A stretch of 64,000 bases of DNA from Bryobacter sp. GTDB lineage: Bacteria > Acidobacteriota > Terriglobia > Bryobacterales > Bryobacteraceae. The notes under the pieces were generated by a model. The model did no database searches. It was given only the letters and a program-made list of their open reading frames with translations, and was not told where the DNA came from. This document shows positions 53,773-62,416 of the stretch, piece after piece; the first letter of the stretch is position 1; every line of letters begins with the position of its first letter. A program made the position numbers and the translations under genes. Where the stretch lies: assembly GCA_022843605.1 (NCBI GenBank), contig JALHNI010000011.1, positions 1 through 64,000 of the forward strand. The letters are read 5' to 3'.

Positions 53773-54846
53773 CTAAAGCGCCGCGCAAACGGCGTCGCCT
53801 ACCTCAACGGTCGTCTTGGTGCCACCCAGGTCGGCAGTGACGTCGCCGCTCTTCAGCACAGTTTCCATCGCGCGGGTGATCGCGGCGGATTCTTCCTTCA
53901 GGCCGAAGCTGTACTCGAGCATCGCGCCGACGCTGCCGATCGCGGCGAGGGGATTGGCTTTATTCTGGCCGGCGATGTCCGGCGCCGAACCGTGTACCGG
54001 CTCATACAGACCCGTAAACACGCCGTTCGGCTTCTGCGCGCCGATTGACGCCGAAGGCAGCATGCCGATGGACCCGGCCAGTACCGAGGCCTCGTCGCTC
54101 AAGATGTCGCCGAACATGTTCTCGGTCAGCACAACGTCGAAGCTTTTCGGCTTGGTGATGAGTAACATGGCGCAGCTATCCACTAACTGGTGCTGTAACT
54201 CGACATCAGGATAATCTTTGTGCACGTCCATCACCACGCGCCGCCAGAGGCGCGAGCAATCGATTACGTTTTCCTTGTCGACGCTGGTCACCTTTTTGCG
54301 CCGGCGGCGAGCCAACTCGAAGGCCATCTTCGCGATCCGTTCGATTTCCATGCGCGTGTACACCATCGTATTCACGGCACGTTCGTTCGGGTACTCGCCT
54401 TCGATGCCTTTCGGCTGCCCATAATAGAGGCCGCCGAGTAACTCGCGCACGATCAGCATATCGGTGCCGCGTACCAGGTCGTTCTTTAGGGGCGAACTGT
54501 CGAGGAGGCTCTCGAAGAGAAACACTGGGCGAAGGTTGGCGTAGACGCCCATCGCTCGGCGAATCCCGAGCAAACCGCCCTCTGGACGCTTCTCCAGCGG
54601 CTCCTTTTCGAAACCGGGCAAGCCCACCGCACCCATCAGGACGGCGTCAGCTTCCAGCGCCAGGGCTTTCGTTTCGTCCGGAAACGGCTGACCCGTCTTT
54701 TGAATCGCGATTCCGCCTAAAAGCGCCTCGCGAATTTCGATCTCGTGTTTGTAGCGGCCAGCCACCACGTTCAGCACCTTGATGGCTTCGCGCGTGACTT
54801 CAACCCCAATCCCGTCGCCGGGCAGTGAAAGAATATTGAACTTCAT
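53773..54846 (-). CDS. leuB: 3-isopropylmalate dehydrogenase
   Basis: A 357-aa NAD-dependent dehydrogenase that oxidises and decarboxylates 3-isopropylmalate. It opens [18 protein letters not shown] and has the substrate-binding region [16 protein letters not shown], the VREL loop ([12 protein letters not shown]), [34 protein letters not shown] and the NAD-loop [18 protein letters not shown]. Full length. AGGA precedes the ATG, which lies 6 bp after leuA. Confidence 0.97.
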   Translation of the reverse strand: MKFNILSLPGDGIGVEVTREAIKVLNVVAGRYKHEIEIREALLGGIAIQKTGQPFPDETKALALEADAVLMGAVGLPGFEKEPLEKRPEGGLLGIRRAMGVYANLRPVFLFESLLDSSPLKNDLVRGTDMLIVRELLGGLYYGQPKGIEGEYPNERAVNTMVYTRMEIERIAKMAFELARRRRKKVTSVDKENVIDCSRLWRRVVMDVHKDYPDVELQHQLVDSCAMLLITKPKSFDVVLTENMFGDILSDEASVLAGSIGMLPSASIGAQKPNGVFTGLYEPVHGSAPDIAGQNKANPLAAIGSVGAMLEYSFGLKEESAAITRAMETVLKSGDVTADLGGTKTTVEVGDAVCAAL

Positions 54847-54852
54847 GAATTC

Positions 54853-56019
54853 CTAACTAGCGGTAGCGGCCAAAGCGCCGATTTCGCGCAGCAACGTCGC
54901 AATCTCATCGTTGCGCACGCCCTTTTTCCGGTCCGCAATTTCCGTGAAGCGCGTATAGAAGACGTCCAACTGGTCCTTGTCGAGCGTAAAGCCGAGCGCC
55001 TCGGCGCGCTGTTTGAGCGCGTGCCGGCCGCTGTGCTTGCCCAACACCAGTCGCGTCTCAGGAACACCGACCGACCGCGGATTGATGATCTCGTAAGTCG
55101 ACGGATTCTTGAGGTAGCCGTCCTGATGAATGCCGGCTTCGTGGGCAAAGGCATTCTCGCCAACGATGGCCTTGTTCGGTTGGGGCCCGAAGCTGATGAT
55201 CGAGGTGAGCAACTGGCTCGCCGGATAGAGGTGTTCCGCGTTGATCCCTGTGGTGAACGGTAGGCGATCCGGCCGCGTCTTAAACGCCATCACGATCTCT
55301 TCGAGGGCAGCATTGCCAGCACGCTCGCCGATGCCATTCATGGTGCACTCGATTTGGCGCGCACCGGCCTGCACCGCAGCAATCGAATTCGCTACCGCGA
55401 GGCCGAGGTCGTCGTGACAATGCACGCTGACGATTGCCTTGTCACCGATCGCGCCGACGATCCGCCCGATAATCTCCGCGTACTCCTGGGGTACCGAGAA
55501 CCCGACAGTGTCGGGGAGGTTCACGGTGCTGGCGCCCGCGGCCACCACGGCGCGCGATACCTGCTCCAAGTAGTCGAGATCAGTCCGGGTGGCATCCTCG
55601 GCCGAGAACTCGACGTCATCCACATAGGTGCGCGCCAGTTCCACCGCCCGCACCGCGTCTTCGATCACTTGATCGCGCGTCTTCTTGAGCTTGTACTGAA
55701 GGTGGATGTCGCTGGTCGCGATGAAGGTGTGGATACGGGGATGCTTGGCCAGTTCCAGTGACCGGCCCGCTCGCTCGACGTCCATCTTGTTGGATCTGGC
55801 CAACGCCGCGATGCGCATCGCCGGAAACTCCTGGCTGAGTGCGCGCACGGCCTCAAAATCGCCCTCGGAGGCGATCGGAAAGCCGCCTTCCATGATGTCG
55901 ACGCCAAGATCGGCCAGTTTACGGCCCATCCGAAGCTTCTCCGCCACTGTCATGCTGCAGCCAGGCGATTGCTCACCGTCGCGCAGCGTCGTGTCAAAGA
56001 TGTAGACGCGGTTGCCCAT
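54853..56019 (-). CDS. leuA: 2-isopropylmalate synthase, short form without regulatory domain
   Basis: A 388-aa enzyme that condenses acetyl-CoA with 2-ketoisovalerate, the first committed step to leucine. The TIM-barrel catalytic domain is complete: FDTTLRDGEQSPGCSM, CHDDLGLAVANSIAAV, MNGIGERAGNAALEEIVMA and HEAGIHQDGYLKNPSTYE. The sequence continues through the first linker helices and stops. The usual C-terminal LeuA dimer/leucine-binding domain of about 120-130 residues is missing, and leuB begins 6 bp later. Homocitrate synthase or a NifV/CimA-like role is possible, but the gene order argues for leuA. AAGGAGAG lies nine bases upstream of the ATG. Confidence 0.9.
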   Translation of the reverse strand: MGNRVYIFDTTLRDGEQSPGCSMTVAEKLRMGRKLADLGVDIMEGGFPIASEGDFEAVRALSQEFPAMRIAALARSNKMDVERAGRSLELAKHPRIHTFIATSDIHLQYKLKKTRDQVIEDAVRAVELARTYVDDVEFSAEDATRTDLDYLEQVSRAVVAAGASTVNLPDTVGFSVPQEYAEIIGRIVGAIGDKAIVSVHCHDDLGLAVANSIAAVQAGARQIECTMNGIGERAGNAALEEIVMAFKTRPDRLPFTTGINAEHLYPASQLLTSIISFGPQPNKAIVGENAFAHEAGIHQDGYLKNPSTYEIINPRSVGVPETRLVLGKHSGRHALKQRAEALGFTLDKDQLDVFYTRFTEIADRKKGVRNDEIATLLREIGALAATAS

Positions 56020-56163
56020 ACACCCTCTCTCCTTTGCCTTGGAACTGTCTGGTGGGGGGTTGCCCCAGTCCTTCGATTCTATGGCTACTCCATCGATTTG
56101 GCAAATTTATATAATTGCGGGTAGCGATAATCCGTAATAATATAATAAGGACGGGTTATCCCT
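56020..56163. promoter_or_regulatory. Divergent leuA / LysR control region with inverted repeat
   Basis: The AT-rich spacer holds a 10-bp inverted repeat, GATAATCCGT (56126-56135) and ACGGGTTATC (56151-56160), with one mismatch. A perfect TATAAT (56141-56146) lies in the gap and could be the -10 of the LysR gene, 17 nt before its ATG. On the other strand TATATA (56108-56113) could be the leuA -10. A regulator bound to the repeat would cover the LysR promoter. Confidence 0.5.
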
Positions 56164-57042
56164 ATGCTGTTGCACTCGCTCAAAGTATTTCTAGCGGTGG
56201 CGACCGAGAAAAGCTTTTCGCGCGCCGCCGAGAAGATGTTGCGCACCCAACCGGCGGTCTCCCTGGGCGTGCAGCGCCTGGAAGCCGAACTCGGCGAACG
56301 GCTGATTGACCGTTCCGCTAAAGAACTGCTGCTCACCGATGCCGGTCGCATTGTCGTCGATTTCGCCCGGCGCTTCGAAAACCTGGAAAGCGAACTGCAG
56401 AATTCGCTCGCTGAGCTCCGCGACAACTCCGCGGGACGCCTGATCATCGGCGCCAACGAGTCCGGATCTCTCTATCTGCTCGGCCACATCGAGAACTATC
56501 GCCGGTTGTACCCGAAGGTAAAGGTTCAGGTCCGCCGCAGCTACTCCAGCCGAATTCCCACACAGCTGCTGGACGGCGACCTGGAGTTGGGCGTCATCAC
56601 GTACGATCCGAACGACGAACGGCTGATCTCCACCGTCATCTATACCGACCATCTGGCGTTCGTATGCTCCACAAGGCACCGCTTCGCCGATCGGGGCTCG
56701 CTCTCGATCACCGAACTGGACATGGAGACTTTCATCGCGCACAACGTGCTCTCGCCCTACCGCGAAGTGGTGCTGCGCGAATTCCAGCGCCATAAGGTCC
56801 CCTTGAATATGGACGTGGAGATGCCCACGATTGAGACCATCAAGCGCATGGTGGAACGCAATGAGGGGGTCGCGTTTCTGCCCCAGATGTGCGTGCTTCA
56901 GGAGATCGGCCAAGGGTCTCTACGAGAGATTCCGGTCACCGAGATGAACGTCGAGCGCAAGATCCGTCTGGTCTATCCGGCCCGCCGCAATCTCTCGCAT
57001 GCCGCGAAGGCCTTCCTGGAACTGGTACAGAAGGACGGTTAG
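56164..57042 (+). CDS. LysR-family transcriptional regulator, likely controls the leu genes
   Basis: A 292-aa LysR-type regulator. The N-terminal winged helix-turn-helix (about residues 1-60) reads LKVFLAVATEKSFSRAAEKM and TQPAVSLGVQRLEAELGERL. The remaining 200 residues form the effector-binding domain, with GANESGSLYLLGHIENYRRL and MVERNEGVAFLPQMCV, most like the CysL/CbbR group. It is transcribed away from leuA with 144 bp between, the arrangement in which LysR proteins usually control the opposite operon in response to a pathway metabolite. The effector could be 2-isopropylmalate, by analogy only. Confidence 0.92.
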   Translation: MLLHSLKVFLAVATEKSFSRAAEKMLRTQPAVSLGVQRLEAELGERLIDRSAKELLLTDAGRIVVDFARRFENLESELQNSLAELRDNSAGRLIIGANESGSLYLLGHIENYRRLYPKVKVQVRRSYSSRIPTQLLDGDLELGVITYDPNDERLISTVIYTDHLAFVCSTRHRFADRGSLSITELDMETFIAHNVLSPYREVVLREFQRHKVPLNMDVEMPTIETIKRMVERNEGVAFLPQMCVLQEIGQGSLREIPVTEMNVERKIRLVYPARRNLSHAAKAFLELVQKDG

Positions 57043-57047
57043 GATTG

Positions 57048-58799
57048 TTAGGTCCGGCCCGTCAGATCGAGCGTCTGCAACGCCGGATCCTGCTGTGCCG
57101 TGAACTGTAGTTCCGTGGCCCCTATTGAAGTCTCGCGTAGCCAATACCTCGCCACGCACCAAAAGAAGCTGCACATTCCCGCCAGCATCCAGAAGCGGAG
57201 CGGCGAGCGAAACATGATGCTGGCCAGTTGAGCGCCGCCGGCGCTGAAGAGTCCGAACCCGACCAGATGCCCCAGGATGACCGCCAGAGTATCGTTCCGG
57301 AAGGGCGGCAGGCTGCAGGTGAACGGGACCTTGCGGAAGTCCACCACGAGTAGCTCCACCAACATCGCCGCCATCGCGAGCAGGAACAGTCCATAGGCCC
57401 CGCCCACATTCACGCCCCAATTCCAGGCAAAGCCGGCCGCGGCCAACAGCACCAGCGGCGTGATCATCGTCAAAAGAATCTTCCGCGCGACGGCCGCCGC
57501 CCGATGCTCCCGGGGATCGAGAAGGTAGGCGAAGATCCAGTTTGCCTTCCACATTGCGGGCAGCTCAAACGTGAATCTGACAGCGACGGTCAGCAGGTAG
57601 GTCAGAATCAGAGGCACCGATAGCCACCCGACCGAGGGTAGACCATCTCGCGGAGGTCGCCGGCTCAACGCCCCGGCGGCGGCTTCGGTACCGAGCAGGA
57701 GGCCCAGTCCGAACAACCCCCCAATTACGAGAGTATGGGTTTCACTGCGCATCAGGACGCGCAAGGAGAAGCCGAACACGCCCTGCTCTACGGGTCTCCG
57801 CACGGCGAGGCGCAGCAGGCGCCCCCACCACGCCCTAGCGCCAAGCGCACCCGCGGCGCCGCCCTCGGCCATCTCGGGAATCCGCCGGAAATAGCGGTGG
57901 TAACCCAAACACGAGGCTAAGCCCGCCACTCCCGTCACGGCAGCCAGACCCCACCAGGCGCGCGTCGACAACGCCACCAGTTCAGGAGGCCCGGAGGCTT
58001 GCCATTCCTGATAGAGCCCAACGAACCAGACCGGCGGGAGCCAGGAGAGCCAGCCGTCCGGCCGCACTCTGATCAATGCCGGTACCAACGCATTCGATAC
58101 CAGCAGGGCGAGCAGGAGAACGATCAGCAGCACGCGCAAAGGCACCGAGATGATCGCAAACCACCTTACCGGCAGCAGGGCCAGAGCCGAGGTCATCACC
58201 GCAAAGCAGGCAAAGAAGGTAAACAGGCTGGCCAACACCACGATCGCCGCGTGCACGACCACGAAGGCGGCGAAGCTGCCGAATGTCGCACCCGGCACGC
58301 TAGCCATGACGACCAACGGAAAGAGCACCATCGAACCGGCATTCACGTCGAGAGCGAACAGCCCTGCCGCACCCAAAGCTGCCGTCAGACTGGCCAGATA
58401 AATGCGCGAGGGATGGATCGGCAAGGGAGCAAAGTTGAAATAATCCTGCTTCGAAGGCAGAATGCGGTCCCACTTGAAGACGGCCACTACGCCGGTAATC
58501 GTCATCGAGAAAACAATGAAGAAGTACTTGTCCGGCATGGACGTAACGAAGACGTCCGGCTGGCCCTGTTGCCGCAGCCAGAGGAGGAAGGTCGAGTAAC
58601 GATCCATTAAGGCCAAAGACGCGAAGACGCCCGGCACGGCTAGCAGTGCCAACAACGCCCCGGCACCAAACTCAAGTTGCTCGCTGTCCTGGCCGCTCTG
58701 AGTCAACGACTGCAGGAAATGCGCGCACAGCCGTCCGAAAGGCCGGGCACGCACCTCATCGAGCTGCGATTGCAGATAAGATACGCCCGGCAATTCCAT
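57048..58799 (-). CDS. ABC transporter membrane subunit (large multi-spanning permease)
   Basis: A 583-aa integral membrane protein with about twelve hydrophobic segments in two blocks, separated by a loop near residues 280-330. It has no recognisable ATP-binding motif. The first 50 residues are soluble and amphipathic. It overlaps the end of the upstream ABC ATPase gene by 44 nt, so it is almost certainly the partner membrane subunit. The length and arrangement resemble ABC-2-type exporter permeases with two six-helix halves fused. The substrate is unknown. The 3' end lies 5 bp from that of the LysR gene. Confidence 0.82.
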   Translation of the reverse strand: MELPGVSYLQSQLDEVRARPFGRLCAHFLQSLTQSGQDSEQLEFGAGALLALLAVPGVFASLALMDRYSTFLLWLRQQGQPDVFVTSMPDKYFFIVFSMTITGVVAVFKWDRILPSKQDYFNFAPLPIHPSRIYLASLTAALGAAGLFALDVNAGSMVLFPLVVMASVPGATFGSFAAFVVVHAAIVVLASLFTFFACFAVMTSALALLPVRWFAIISVPLRVLLIVLLLALLVSNALVPALIRVRPDGWLSWLPPVWFVGLYQEWQASGPPELVALSTRAWWGLAAVTGVAGLASCLGYHRYFRRIPEMAEGGAAGALGARAWWGRLLRLAVRRPVEQGVFGFSLRVLMRSETHTLVIGGLFGLGLLLGTEAAAGALSRRPPRDGLPSVGWLSVPLILTYLLTVAVRFTFELPAMWKANWIFAYLLDPREHRAAAVARKILLTMITPLVLLAAAGFAWNWGVNVGGAYGLFLLAMAAMLVELLVVDFRKVPFTCSLPPFRNDTLAVILGHLVGFGLFSAGGAQLASIMFRSPLRFWMLAGMCSFFWCVARYWLRETSIGATELQFTAQQDPALQTLDLTGRT

Positions 58800-59529
58800 C
58801 CGCGTCCACCTGTTCCGTCAATTGGAAGAAGCTCTCCGCCAGTTCGCTGCGGCTGGCCAGGATCTGCTGCATGGATCCGCTGGCGACGAGTTCGCCCTGC
58901 CGCAACACCACTAAGTGCGTACAAACCTTCTCGACGGTCTCCAGCACCGGCGAACAAAAGAAGATCGCCTTACCGTTTGCCGCGAGCAAGTTCAGCAACC
59001 GCCGCATCACCAAAGCGCTCACCACATCCAGCCCGCTAAACGGTTCGTCCAGGATCAGCAATTCCGGATCGTCCAGCAGCGCCGCGATCAGCATAATGCG
59101 CTGCCGCATGCCCTTCGAGTAGGCCGCGATCGCCGTGTGGCGGTGCCGGAAAAGGCTCAGTTCTTCCAGCATTCGCGCGGACTTGTCCTCTCGCACCGCC
59201 AACGGCATACCGCGCAATGTTCCCACCAGATCCAGATACTCCCAGCCGGTGAGAAACGAATAAAGATGCGACTCTTCGGGCACATAGCCCACGCGCCGTT
59301 TATAGGCGGCCAGATCTTTCCGGATGTCCGCGCCGTGGAAGCAGACCTCGCCGCTGGTGGGTTCCAGCAGCCCCGCCAACATCTTCACCGTCGTGCTCTT
59401 CCCTGCTCCGTTGTGACCCAGATAGCCCAGCACTTCGCCCGCGCGAATGCTGAAGTTCACCGCGTTCACCGCCGGCAGCCCTGCGTAGTTCTTCGTAAGG
59501 TTTCTTACCTCAAGGACGGTTTCGGCCAC
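58756..59529 (-). CDS. ABC transporter ATP-binding protein with altered H-loop
   Basis: A 257-aa ABC ATPase of the ABC-2 exporter type. Walker A is GHNGAGKST (residues 38-46), the signature is YSKGMRQR (137-144) in place of LSGGQ, Walker B is LLILDEP (157-163) and the D-loop is SGLD. The H-loop region reads FFCSPVLETVEKVC: the position that is normally histidine (SSHxLxxxE) is Pro194. The frame is otherwise intact. The start is a GTG at 59529; a longer reading upstream is antisense to aat. Its 3' end overlaps the permease gene. Confidence 0.93.
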   Translation of the reverse strand: MAETVLEVRNLTKNYAGLPAVNAVNFSIRAGEVLGYLGHNGAGKSTTVKMLAGLLEPTSGEVCFHGADIRKDLAAYKRRVGYVPEESHLYSFLTGWEYLDLVGTLRGMPLAVREDKSARMLEELSLFRHRHTAIAAYSKGMRQRIMLIAALLDDPELLILDEPFSGLDVVSALVMRRLLNLLAANGKAIFFCSPVLETVEKVCTHLVVLRQGELVASGSMQQILASRSELAESFFQLTEQVDADGIAGRILSAIAAR

Positions 59530-59577
59530 GTCGAGATGACACCGCCCTCGGTGCGAAAGTTCCCGTAAACTGAAAGC

Positions 59578-60183
59578 TTGAGTGACGTTATCGCCAAGTC
59601 GCCGCGCTTGCGCGCCGACGATCTTTTGCCCGCCTACCGCAACGGCGTCTTCCCGATGGGCTACTCGGGTACGCGCTGGGTGACTTGGCATCGGCCGCCC
59701 GAACGTGGCGTGTTGCCCCTCGATGCGGCCCACTTTTCCCGTTCGCTCACTCGCACGCTGAAGCAGCATCGCTATCGCATTTCCTTTAACGAAGCCTTCG
59801 ACGAGGTGATGCTCGCCTGCGCGCGCACGCCGGACCATTGCTGGATCACAGATGACTTCCGCGCCGCCTACGGCGCATTGCAGAAGCAGGGCTACGCGCA
59901 TTCGCTTGAGGTCTGGGTAGATGGCGAACTGGGTGGGGGCCTCTATGGAGTCCACGTCGGGGCAGCGTTCTTCGCGGAAAGCAAGTTTCACCGGATTCGC
60001 GATATGTCCAAAGTAGCGCTCGCTGAACTCGTGATGCACCTGCGGGCACAGGGCTTCCTCCTGCTCGACGTCCAGTACGAAACCGAGCACCTCGCCCAGT
60101 TCGGCGTCACCTCCGTGCCGCTCGCCGACTACACGAAGCTGCTCACTGAGGCCGTCAATACGCCGCGCCAATTTCTCCTGTAA
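59578..60183 (+). CDS. aat: Leucyl/phenylalanyl-tRNA-protein transferase
   Basis: A 201-aa enzyme that adds Leu or Phe to proteins with N-terminal Lys or Arg and so marks them for ClpS/ClpAP degradation (N-end rule). The family pattern is clear: DLLPAYRNGVFPMGY, ISFNEAFDEVMLACA, WITDDFRAAYGALQKQGYAHSLEVW and GGGLYGVHVGAAFFAESKFHR, then FLLLDVQYETEHLAQFG. It is slightly shorter than E. coli Aat (234 aa). The start is a TTG; no stronger start is visible between this and the divergent ABC gene. Confidence 0.94.
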   Translation: MSDVIAKSPRLRADDLLPAYRNGVFPMGYSGTRWVTWHRPPERGVLPLDAAHFSRSLTRTLKQHRYRISFNEAFDEVMLACARTPDHCWITDDFRAAYGALQKQGYAHSLEVWVDGELGGGLYGVHVGAAFFAESKFHRIRDMSKVALAELVMHLRAQGFLLLDVQYETEHLAQFGVTSVPLADYTKLLTEAVNTPRQFLL

Positions 60184-60219
60184 CCCAAATTCCAACCGCG
60201 CGTCTACCTTTGCCGGAGG

Positions 60220-60543
60220 ATGGAATTCTACGAATTGAAAAGTCTGAAGCCGATTTTCGCCCTAATGCTGAGTGCCTTTCTGGTGGTGGCGCAAGAGCCC
60301 CCAGAGGCAAGCGTGCCCGCTCCGCCGGCCACCAAGTCTGAAGCGGAGGCAGAGGCCAAAAAGCCGCGTGCCCTGAAAAACTCCATCGCGGTGATCCTCG
60401 CCGGAGCCGCGGCCGGTTCGGCGATGGGCGCGGGCATCAGCAAAGACAAGGCCAAGGGAGCGATCTTCGGCGCCATCGCGGGTGGCATCGCCGCCGTGGT
60501 CTTCGATCGTGTCACCAAGGACGACCCTCCCGGTAAAATCTAG
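60220..60543 (+). CDS. Small exported glycine-zipper protein
   Basis: A 107-aa protein with an N-terminal signal or anchor (about residues 8-24, LKPIFALMLSAFLVVAQ), an Ala/Glu/Lys-rich linker and a hydrophobic glycine-zipper segment (about residues 55-90: VILAGAAAGSAMGAGI, then GAIFGAIAGGIAAVVF). Such zippers pack tightly in membranes and occur in stress-linked lipoproteins and small pore-forming proteins. A GGAGG lies a few bases before the ATG. It is related in style, not clearly in sequence, to the lipoprotein at 22.8-23.4 kb. Function unknown. Confidence 0.72.
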   Translation: MEFYELKSLKPIFALMLSAFLVVAQEPPEASVPAPPATKSEAEAEAKKPRALKNSIAVILAGAAAGSAMGAGISKDKAKGAIFGAIAGGIAAVVFDRVTKDDPPGKI

Positions 60544-60609
60544 TTCCTGTCCGTAGCGCAAAAGGCCGTTTCGTGGAACGGCAGGCCCAGGGGCGGTATC
60601 GTGTTAGTC

Positions 60610-61905
60610 ATGAACCGCCTGCTGGGCCTTTTTATTCTTACCTGCGCCACTGGCGCCGCTGGCGTCCTCTTCGAGCAAAGCGACTTCCGGGATACCGCTG
60701 GGTGGTCCGCCTGGAGCCATCGCCCGGAGACGCGCCCCAGGACGTTCACCGAAGCCCTCTACAGCCGTGGCGGGCCCGCTTCGCTCGCTATTAGTGGTGA
60801 CAGTAACCCCGCGGCATACGGTGGCTGGGAACGCAGAATTCCGGGCATCGAAGGCGGAAGCTGGTATCGTGCCACCGCCTACTACCGCACAGACGCCGTT
60901 GACGCCGAGAACTGGCAGGTGGTCTCCCGGCTCGACTGGCGCCGCAGCAACGGTCATCGCGCCGGCGAAGTGGATTACGTCGCCTGGTCCCAACGCGAGG
61001 GGCCCTGGACACGACTGACGATTGAGGTTCAGGCTCCCGCACAAACCGCCGCTGTCCACTGGCAGTTCTACCTCGCCAACGCCCCGCAGGGGACCCTCTA
61101 CTGGGACGACGTCCGGCTCGAAAGCATTCCCGCGCCGGCCCCTCGAAACGTAAAAATCGCCACCGTCCGGCGTCGGCCCTCTCAAACGAAGGACCCCGTT
61201 GGAGACTTCCTGGCCACGGTCGCGAGCCAAGTGCCCGCCGATGCGGACCTCATCCTGCTTCCCGAAGGCATCACCGTCGTCGGTACCGGCAAGGCCTACG
61301 CCGATGTCGTCGAAACCATTCCCGGGCCCACGACGGATCGCCTCGCCAAACTCGCGCGCGAACGGAAAGCCTATGTAGTGGCCGGTATCTATGAGCGCGA
61401 GGGGCGCGTGCTGTACAACACGTCCGTGCTGCTCGATCGTCAAGGCCAGCTCGTCGGCCGATACCGCAAAGTCTATCTACCGGAAGGCGAAGTGGAAGGC
61501 GGCCTGACACCGGGCGTCGGCTACCCCGTCTTCCCCACCGACTTTGGCACCGTCGGCATGATGATCTGCTACGACGTCATGTTCCCGGAGCCCGCGAAAG
61601 CCCTGGCCGCGCAGGGCGCGGATCTCATCCTGCTTCCCATCTGGGGGGGCGACGTCACGCTCGCCAAAGCCCGGGCGATCGAGAACGGCATCTATCTTGT
61701 GTCCTCCGGTTACGACTATCCCAGCCACATCATCAACCCGCTTGGCGAGGTGCTTTCCGAAGCCACGAAGGACGGCACTGTCGCCGTCACCACGCTGGAC
61801 TTAGAGCGTCGCTACCCGCTGCAGTATCTCGGCAACGTGCGTACGCGCCGCTTGAAAGAATCGCGCCCCGATATCCCTGTCAGCCTCCCCGGCCTGCGGC
61901 GCTAA
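60610..61905 (+). CDS. Exported nitrilase-superfamily hydrolase with N-terminal beta-sandwich
   Basis: A 431-aa protein with a signal peptide (LLGLFILTCATGAAG). Residues about 20-175 look like a carbohydrate-binding or jelly-roll domain (SWYRATAYYRTDA, WDDVRLESIPAPA). Residues about 181-420 are a carbon-nitrogen hydrolase domain with a complete triad: Glu219 (LLPEG), Lys287 (YRKVYLPEGE) and Cys320 (MMICYDVMFPE). Exported nitrilases are uncommon; the substrate is unknown and could be an amide, nitrile or N-acyl group on a cell-wall or plant polymer. The ATG at 60610 is used; a GTG three codons upstream is also possible. Confidence 0.88.
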   Translation: MNRLLGLFILTCATGAAGVLFEQSDFRDTAGWSAWSHRPETRPRTFTEALYSRGGPASLAISGDSNPAAYGGWERRIPGIEGGSWYRATAYYRTDAVDAENWQVVSRLDWRRSNGHRAGEVDYVAWSQREGPWTRLTIEVQAPAQTAAVHWQFYLANAPQGTLYWDDVRLESIPAPAPRNVKIATVRRRPSQTKDPVGDFLATVASQVPADADLILLPEGITVVGTGKAYADVVETIPGPTTDRLAKLARERKAYVVAGIYEREGRVLYNTSVLLDRQGQLVGRYRKVYLPEGEVEGGLTPGVGYPVFPTDFGTVGMMICYDVMFPEPAKALAAQGADLILLPIWGGDVTLAKARAIENGIYLVSSGYDYPSHIINPLGEVLSEATKDGTVAVTTLDLERRYPLQYLGNVRTRRLKESRPDIPVSLPGLRR

Positions 61906-61940
61906 TCACGTGCTATCATCCAAAAAGAGACCGCTACCGC

Positions 61941-62033
61941 GGAGAGGTGGCTGAGTGGTCTAAAGCAGCGGTTTGCTAAACCGTCGTACTGGTCTAACCG
62001 GTACCGCGGGTTCAAATCCCGCCCTCTCCGCCA
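61941..62033 (+). tRNA. tRNA-Ser (anticodon GCU)
   Basis: A 93-nt class II tRNA. The acceptor stem GGAGAGG (61941-61947) pairs with CCTCTCC (62023-62029), followed by discriminator G and an encoded CCA. The anticodon loop is TTGCTAA in a CGGTT/AACCG stem, giving GCU (serine, AGC/AGU codons). A long variable arm (GTACTGG with CCGGTAC) and the T loop TTCAAAT are present. Confidence 0.97.
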
Positions 62034-62044
62034 GAACCCTTCCG

Positions 62045-62416
62045 ATGTTTGCCGCACTTCGACATCGTTATCGCCAAGCGATGACGGCAAGTGTCGAATT
62101 CGACTCCCTTGGATTCCGCTGCACCACCGGCAGAGGGATGCTGCGTACTCCACGCAGCGAAGGCAGAATCTGGGCCAGCATTGACGCCGTCACCGTCTTC
62201 AAGGCCGACGCCTACACCGTCGATTGCATTTGCCTGCTTTTCGAAGGCCGCGAACCCGCCTTCACGATCGACGAAACCATGGAGGGATACCAGGAATTCG
62301 TTCAGCGAATCCCCGAATTCCTACCCGGTGCGCAACCCTTCTCCGAGTGGTTTACGGCCGTCGCCTTTCCCGCCTTCGCCCCCAATCCCACCGTCATCTA
62401 CCGGCGTTCGCCGTAG
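62045..62416 (+). CDS. Small protein of unknown function
   Basis: A 123-aa, probably cytoplasmic protein without signal or membrane segment. It is compact and mixed alpha/beta by composition, with CICLLFEGREPAFTIDETMEGY and EFVQRIPEFLPGAQPFSEWF as recognisable blocks. The first is seen in small uncharacterised proteins of soil bacteria, but I cannot name a family. It begins 11 nt after the tRNA-Ser gene and may be transcribed with it; a longer reading would overlap the tRNA. No ribosome-binding site is clear. Its stop codon directly abuts that of the convergent gene. Confidence 0.65.
   Translation: MFAALRHRYRQAMTASVEFDSLGFRCTTGRGMLRTPRSEGRIWASIDAVTVFKADAYTVDCICLLFEGREPAFTIDETMEGYQEFVQRIPEFLPGAQPFSEWFTAVAFPAFAPNPTVIYRRSP

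Noticed and set aside
61973-62044. Upstream extension of the small gene after tRNA-Ser
   Set aside because: It would translate the 3' half of the tRNA.
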